NCBI RefSeq assembly: GCF_000328705.1
Contig: NC_019673.1
Coordinates: 124,001 to 188,000, forward strand
Length of the DNA stretch: 64,000 nt
Direction: 5' to 3'
DNA from: Saccharothrix espanaensis DSM 44229
GTDB lineage: Bacteria > Actinomycetota > Actinomycetes > Mycobacteriales > Pseudonocardiaceae
The notes beneath the pieces are model-generated. The model was not told the origin of the DNA, searched no databases, and saw only the letters and a list, made by a program, of their open reading frames with translations. The position numbers and the translations under genes are program-made. The stretch's first letter is position 1, and each line of letters opens with the position of its first letter. This document shows positions 60,349 through 64,000 of the stretch, piece after piece.

Positions 60349-60819
60349 GTGACGGATCAGGAACCCCGATGGCTCGACGACGGCGAGATGCGGGCGTGGC
60401 GCAGCTACGTGGTCGGCGCGTCCATGCTGGAGGACCGCCTGCACCGCGAACTGCAGGACCGCCACGACCTCTCGCTGGCCGACTACGAGGTGCTGGTGCG
60501 GCTGTCCGAACGGCGTGGCCTGCGGATGCGGATGTCGCAACTGGCCGACGAGGTGGCCTCCTCGAAGAGCCGGGTCTCGCACCAGGTGGCGAGGATGGAG
60601 CGCGAGGGCCTGCTGCGCCGCCGCGAGTGCCCGGAAGACGGCCGGGGCGTGTTCGCGGAACTGACCGAGAAGGGCGTGAAAACCCTGGAGGGCTCCGCAC
60701 CGACCCACGTCCGAGGCGTGCGGGAGCACATGGTCGACCTGCTGACACGTGAGGAGCAGGAGGTCCTGGCGAAGGTCTTCGACCGGGTCATCACCCACCT
60801 GCGCGGCCTGGACGGGTAA
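60349..60819 (+). CDS. MarR-family transcriptional regulator
   Basis: 156 aa. Winged helix-turn-helix: SLADYEVLVRLSERRGLRMRMSQLA, SSKSRVSHQVARMEREGLL (recognition helix), and the wing CPEDGRGVFAELTEKG. The N- and C-terminal helices form the dimer. GTG 60349 lies about 8 nt after a CATAAC element and overlaps an AGGAG sequence, so a leaderless start is likely. Divergent from ushA; the palindrome between them may be its operator. Ligand unknown. Confidence 0.9.
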   Translation: MTDQEPRWLDDGEMRAWRSYVVGASMLEDRLHRELQDRHDLSLADYEVLVRLSERRGLRMRMSQLADEVASSKSRVSHQVARMEREGLLRRRECPEDGRGVFAELTEKGVKTLEGSAPTHVRGVREHMVDLLTREEQEVLAKVFDRVITHLRGLDG

Positions 60820-60839
60820 CCTGCTGGACCGCGACACCG

Positions 60840-60924
60840 GGAAGCGTGGCAGAGCGGCCGAATGCACCCGCCTTGAAAGCGGGAGACGGGAAACCGTCCG
60901 GGGGTTCAAATCCCTCCGCTTCCG
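60840..60924 (+). tRNA. tRNA-Ser (anticodon UGA)
   Basis: 85 nt. Acceptor arms GGAAGCG (60840-60846) and CGCTTCC (60917-60923) pair perfectly, with discriminator G. D-loop AGAGCGG, anticodon stem CCCGC/GCGGG with loop CTTGAAA (anticodon TGA), a class II variable arm, and T-loop GTTCAAATC. CCA is not encoded. The T-loop and 3' end adjoin integrase remnants, the usual attachment position. Confidence 0.96.
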
Positions 60925-60959
60925 CAGGTCAGAGGGGGTGCGACCCGTTCCGTGAGGGG

Positions 60960-61460
60960 TGGGCGCACCCCCTCGTGTAGCAACAGGTGTAGCAACGGCC
61001 TTGGAGGTCCGGTGCCGGCGCAGCGGACCTTTCGGATCCAGTACCGCGATCCATCACACGATCTGGTGGTCTCATCTCTGAGTGCCAACGCATACCCAGT
61101 GTCGCTTGGTATCGCTTGTCGGCGCAGCACCGGCAGTCGTGCCGCAACCTGGTCGGGAACGTCCGCACGTCCTGTGCGGAGAGCCGCTGATGTTTATTCT
61201 TGCCGATTCCGGCAACGGTGTGTCGCAGCACAACAGGTCCGTAGCCCTCAATAGCTCAGTTGTCCGCCGACACCGGGATGCCCGCGTCGGAATAGGTGGT
61301 CTCCTTCCGGAGCTTGCTCCGCGATCGTCCGACGACCTTGCCGAAACAGCGACCCGCTTGTTGTGCCCGGTGACGGTGAGCATCAAGGTCGCGTCGATCC
61401 ACAGTCGTTCTTGCGCTGGCAGGCCGGGTCCTCCTCGTTCGACCACTTCGCTCGGGCCAT
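60960..61460 (-). pseudogene. Remnant of a tyrosine integrase gene
   Basis: Two minus-strand frames hold fragments of an actinobacterial integrase. Upper part: GPGLPAQERLWIDATLMLTV, then HNKRVAVSARSS, resembling the N-terminal G-x-G-S-I-Y / W-x-A motif. After a frame change comes GKNKHQRLSAQDVRTFPTRL then HDCRCCA, which is the SAM-like core region (L-S-x-x-D-V-R ... CxCC) of such integrases. The catalytic R-H-R-Y domain is not found, so the gene is broken. It points towards the tRNA-Ser 3' end, as in integrated elements. Confidence 0.6.
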
Positions 61461-61461
61461 C

Positions 61462-61620
61462 ACGCGCGGCCTCCCCGATCAGCCGGGACGGGTAGTCCCC
61501 GACCGGACTCGCCGGAACGCGGCTGCGGTGGCCGATCTTGACCGACGTCAGATCGCCGGACCTGATCAAGTCGAACACCTTCGTCCGGCTGATCGGCAGC
61601 ACGCGGGAGACTCTTCGGCG
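61462..61620 (-). pseudogene. Remnant of an excisionase (Xis) gene
   Basis: Minus-strand peptide LPISRTKVFDLIRSGDLTSV followed by KIGHRSRVPASPV matches the MerR-like excisionase helix-turn-helix (I/S-R-T-K-x-Y/F-x-L-I-x-S-G-x-L, K-I-G-R-R). The usual N-terminal L-T-V-x-E-A-A segment is absent. It lies directly upstream of the integrase remnant, the xis-int order of actinomycete integrative elements. Confidence 0.65.
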
Positions 61621-61659
61621 CAGTGGACTACGTCGCTCATCGATTCCCCACTTGATCAA

Positions 61660-62190
61660 GCGGCGTGCGGAATTGCCGAAATATCCGGTGGTGCACTAGG
61701 TCGGAGAGGGCGCGTGTGGTCTGCCCAGCGGACCTCCGCACCTCTCCGGGCAGCAACTGGGTCGACCGGTTCGTCCGCGAGCTTCCGCAGCGCCTCTCGC
61801 TTGCCCCAGTGGTCCGCTGGCGATTCGGCGACGAGCGAAGGCAGGAGTAGACCTCTCCGATCGATCGGTCATCGGCCGGGGCGAACACCAACTTGCTGCC
61901 GATCCGCTGAAGCGTTTGCGGTCCTTCCCGGGGCGCTCGACGCTCCAGTGCTCCCAGCGGCATGTCGTACCACCCCCTGCGGGCGCGGGAAGGGCCCGTG
62001 CGCTGGCAGCTCAACTGGGCGAGGCCGGGCGTCCTCGTGGCGGGTGGTCGTCGGGTGGTTGCGGATCGTGCACGTTTGTGAAGATTGTTCGTAAAGGACT
62101 GTCCAAAGCCGTCCCCGGTCAAGTACTTTCCCCTGCGAAAGATGTGTTTGGCCTGCTCGGCGGTTCGGGGACCGTCGCCGGCTACCGGTC
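61660..62190. other. Unassigned stretch, less GC-rich
   Basis: Contains no frame with convincing codon bias. A minus-strand frame from about 61960 to 61640 (MPLGALERRAPREG and onward) is open but not recognisable. Base composition is lower in GC than the flanks, with AT-rich tracts at 62080-62170. It may be further decayed element sequence and the promoter of the downstream gene (AAAGAT near 62140). Confidence 0.5.
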
Positions 62191-62210
62191 CTAATTGGGG
62201 GGACATTTTC

Positions 62211-64000
62211 TTGTCCAATGGTGTTGCCGCGCGCCCTCGCGCGGCCAGACAGGTGCTGAGAACGACCACCGCGGCGTTGCTGGTGGCGGTTCTCGCGTTC
62301 GGTGCCCAGCCCGCTTGGGCGGACGACACCGGCACCGGCGCTCCGGCCACGACTCCCGTGGAAACCGTTGCGCCGCCCGAAAACCCGGCTCCCAGCGCGG
62401 AGCCGGAACCCAGCCCGGAGACCAACCCGGAGACCAACCCGGCGCCCGGCACGACCACGCCGGAAACGCCGGCCGGAACGCCCGAACCACCGGCTGCGAC
62501 GCCTGAAGCGCCCGTGACCGAAGCGCCCCCGGCCGCGCCCGAAGCGCGGACGGAAAAGGCTCCGGCGCAAATCGGCGCGCAGGCCGCACCGGCCGACTTG
62601 CGGGTCACCGCCGCATTCGACCGGTCGGAGTACCTGCCGGGCTCCTTGCTGCCCATCACGGTCACCGTCGAGAACGTCGGCGGCACCACGGCCGAGCAGG
62701 TCCGGATCAACCGCGGCGGCAACGTGGGGCTGAACTCGGGCTGGGAGCTGTTCAACGAGACCTACACCCTCGCGCCCGGTGAGGTGCGGCGGTTCGACCT
62801 GGTCGGGCGCCAGTACGACCAGAACGGCACCCAGGCGGAGTTCTTCTTCTACGTCAACCACTCGCGCCCCGACCCGACGCCCGAGGACACGTCGGCGAAG
62901 GCCACCGCGAGCGTCCCGCAGCGGCGGGGCGCGATCTCCGGCGTGCTCTACACCGACGTCAACGCCAACGGCCGGTTCGACGCCGGCGAGCAGCGCGCGG
63001 GTGCCGAGTTCCGGATCGGCGGCGGCGCGCCGTCGACCCACCTGGCCGCCGTCACCGGCGCGAACGGCGAGTTCGCCTTCCCGGACGTGCCGACCGGCGA
63101 CTACTACTTCACGCTGACCGACGCGACGATCGTGGTGCGGCCGGGCCACAGCACGTTCTCCGTGCGGGAGAACGCGACGACGGACCTGGCGATCCCGACC
63201 GCCCGCCCGGTCTCGGACTCGCTGACCGCGCGGATCGAGCTGGACCGCGACACCTACGGTCGCGGCGACCCGATCACCGTCAAGATCACGCTCACCAACA
63301 CCGGCACCGCGACGCTGACCAACGTCATCGCGCTGTGCAACCAGGTTGGCGAGGACTCGACCCTGGGCAGCGGTCCGGGTTGGGCTCCGCTGCACCCGAA
63401 GGGCCCCGGCCTGACGATCGCCGCCGGTGAGTCCAAGGTGCTGGAGATCGCGGACGTCGTGCCGGACGCCGCTTACGAGGCCGGCTCCGTGCACGCGTAC
63501 TGCAACTTCGGCAACAACGGCATCTACGACACGGGCTACGTGGGTGCGTCGGACCAGGCGAAGGTCCTCGGCGCACGCGGTTCCGCCAGGGGTGACCTGA
63601 CCTACTACCCGCCGTCGGGCGCGCCGCAGAAGCTCGCCGACGTCGCGGTGCTCCTGGTCGACCGGTCGACCAAGGCCGTCGTCGCGCGGACGCGGTCGGA
63701 CGTCAACGGCGCGTGGACGTTCCCGGACGTCCCGGTGGGCGACTACGACGTGCTCGTGATCGGCCCGTACAAGTCGCGCTACAACCACGGGTTCGTGGCG
63801 CGGGTGCACGCCGTCAACAGCCCGGGCTTGGGCTGCGCCCTCGTCGACGGTCCGATGGTCCAGGAGCCGCCCCAGGGGCCGAACCTGTCGGTCACCGCCT
63901 CGTTCGACAAGGCGTCCTACGAGCTCAGCGACCGGCCGAAGGTCACCGTCAAGGTCAAGAACACCGGCAACGCGACCGCCCGGTACTCCCGCTTCGAGCC
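62211..64000 (+). CDS. Secreted modular Ig-like protein (CARDB/SdrD-B repeats), 3' end outside window
   Basis: At least 596 aa, frame open to the window end. TTG start at 62211 with GGGGGG about 8-13 nt upstream. Signal peptide (RQVLRTTTAALLVAVLAFGA, ending near PAWADD), a Pro/Thr/Glu-rich linker, then alternating units: CARDB-like strands (TAAFDRSEYLPGSLLPITVT; ARIELDRDTYGRGDPITVKI; TASFDKASYELSDRPKVTV) and SdrD-B-like units (DVNANGRFDAGEQ with a calcium-type loop; VNGAWTFPDVPVGDYDVLV). Likely a cell-surface or matrix protein. The start and the anchoring signal are not certain. Confidence 0.8.
   Translation, partial: MSNGVAARPRAARQVLRTTTAALLVAVLAFGAQPAWADDTGTGAPATTPVETVAPPENPAPSAEPEPSPETNPETNPAPGTTTPETPAGTPEPPAATPEAPVTEAPPAAPEARTEKAPAQIGAQAAPADLRVTAAFDRSEYLPGSLLPITVTVENVGGTTAEQVRINRGGNVGLNSGWELFNETYTLAPGEVRRFDLVGRQYDQNGTQAEFFFYVNHSRPDPTPEDTSAKATASVPQRRGAISGVLYTDVNANGRFDAGEQRAGAEFRIGGGAPSTHLAAVTGANGEFAFPDVPTGDYYFTLTDATIVVRPGHSTFSVRENATTDLAIPTARPVSDSLTARIELDRDTYGRGDPITVKITLTNTGTATLTNVIALCNQVGEDSTLGSGPGWAPLHPKGPGLTIAAGESKVLEIADVVPDAAYEAGSVHAYCNFGNNGIYDTGYVGASDQAKVLGARGSARGDLTYYPPSGAPQKLADVAVLLVDRSTKAVVARTRSDVNGAWTFPDVPVGDYDVLVIGPYKSRYNHGFVARVHAVNSPGLGCALVDGPMVQEPPQGPNLSVTASFDKASYELSDRPKVTVKVKNTGNATARYSRFE

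Noticed and set aside
61236-61275. tRNA-like sequence (AATAGCTCAGTTG) near the integrase remnant
   Set aside because: Only the D-arm-like stretch matches; there are no acceptor, anticodon or T arms around it.
61637-61960. Possible replication or transposase gene fragment on the minus strand
   Set aside because: Frame is open but no residue pattern of a known family is recognisable.

Overview
The window is about 64 kb of very GC-rich chromosome with strong G/C bias at third codon positions and many GTG starts. It carries a galactan pathway (glf, glfT2, glfT1, Wzm/Wzt exporter), a bacterial proteasome activator, mycobacterial-type gene order, and a septum-formation-domain protein. This fits an arabinogalactan-walled actinomycete; I infer Pseudonocardiaceae (Actinosynnema/Saccharothrix-like), but the sequence does not fix the genus. 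Many genes have a TANNNT-type -10 element 6-8 nt before the start codon, implying leaderless transcripts.

Layout. 1-3.1 kb: end of a tyrosine-catabolic fumarylacetoacetase with an IclR regulator, an MBL-fold hydrolase, and a TMEM165/GDT1 cation exporter behind a yybP-ykoY (Mn2+) riboswitch. 3.3-11.8 kb: a respiratory block with cydA, cydB, a fused cydDC, a GAF-type histidine kinase and a DevR/DosR-like response regulator. cydA and cydDC carry matching pairs of DevR-box-like palindromes, so the block looks self-contained and regulated by its own two-component system. 11.8-20.2 kb: a GNAT protein, a cluster of DnaA boxes, a macro-domain protein, pheA, a phosphatase, two envelope or protease proteins, a three-gene YgiB-like/YgiC-like ATP-grasp/DUF350 operon, and serS. 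20.3-25.7 kb: a six-gene operon (LpxA-like acyltransferase, ACP, SDR, AMP-ligase, LuxE-like, LuxC-like) that should activate and reduce an acyl group; no luciferase or known product is evident. 25.7-31.5 kb: an ECF42-type sigma factor with its YCII/DGPF partner and promoter, a UDP-GlcNAc 2-epimerase-like protein, LhgO, an LLM oxidoreductase and a HAD phosphatase.

31.6-49.6 kb is a cell-surface polysaccharide region. It holds an amino-sugar aminotransferase/dehydrogenase pair, two paralogous large GT-C-like membrane proteins (DUF6541-like), two GT2 enzymes, a flippase-like protein, a PpgS/DUF2304-like pair, glf, glfT2, a PadR/HAAS pair, and the oppositely oriented wzm-wzt-glfT1 operon. 49.6-54.3 kb continues synteny recalled from the M. 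tuberculosis Rv3777-Rv3783 neighbourhood: bpa, a class V aminotransferase-fold protein lacking the PLP lysine, and a quinone-oxidoreductase-like protein, plus two methyltransferases. 54.4-60.8 kb encodes mainly secreted or anchored hydrolases (M28 aminopeptidase, YpfJ-like metallopeptidase, 5'-nucleotidase) and a MarR regulator.

60.8-64 kb: tRNA-Ser(UGA), followed by degenerate xis/int remnants of an integrative element, an unassigned stretch, and a secreted modular protein (alternating CARDB-like and SdrD-B-like units) that runs off the window. Boundaries, starts and functions are read from sequence alone; no database search was run.
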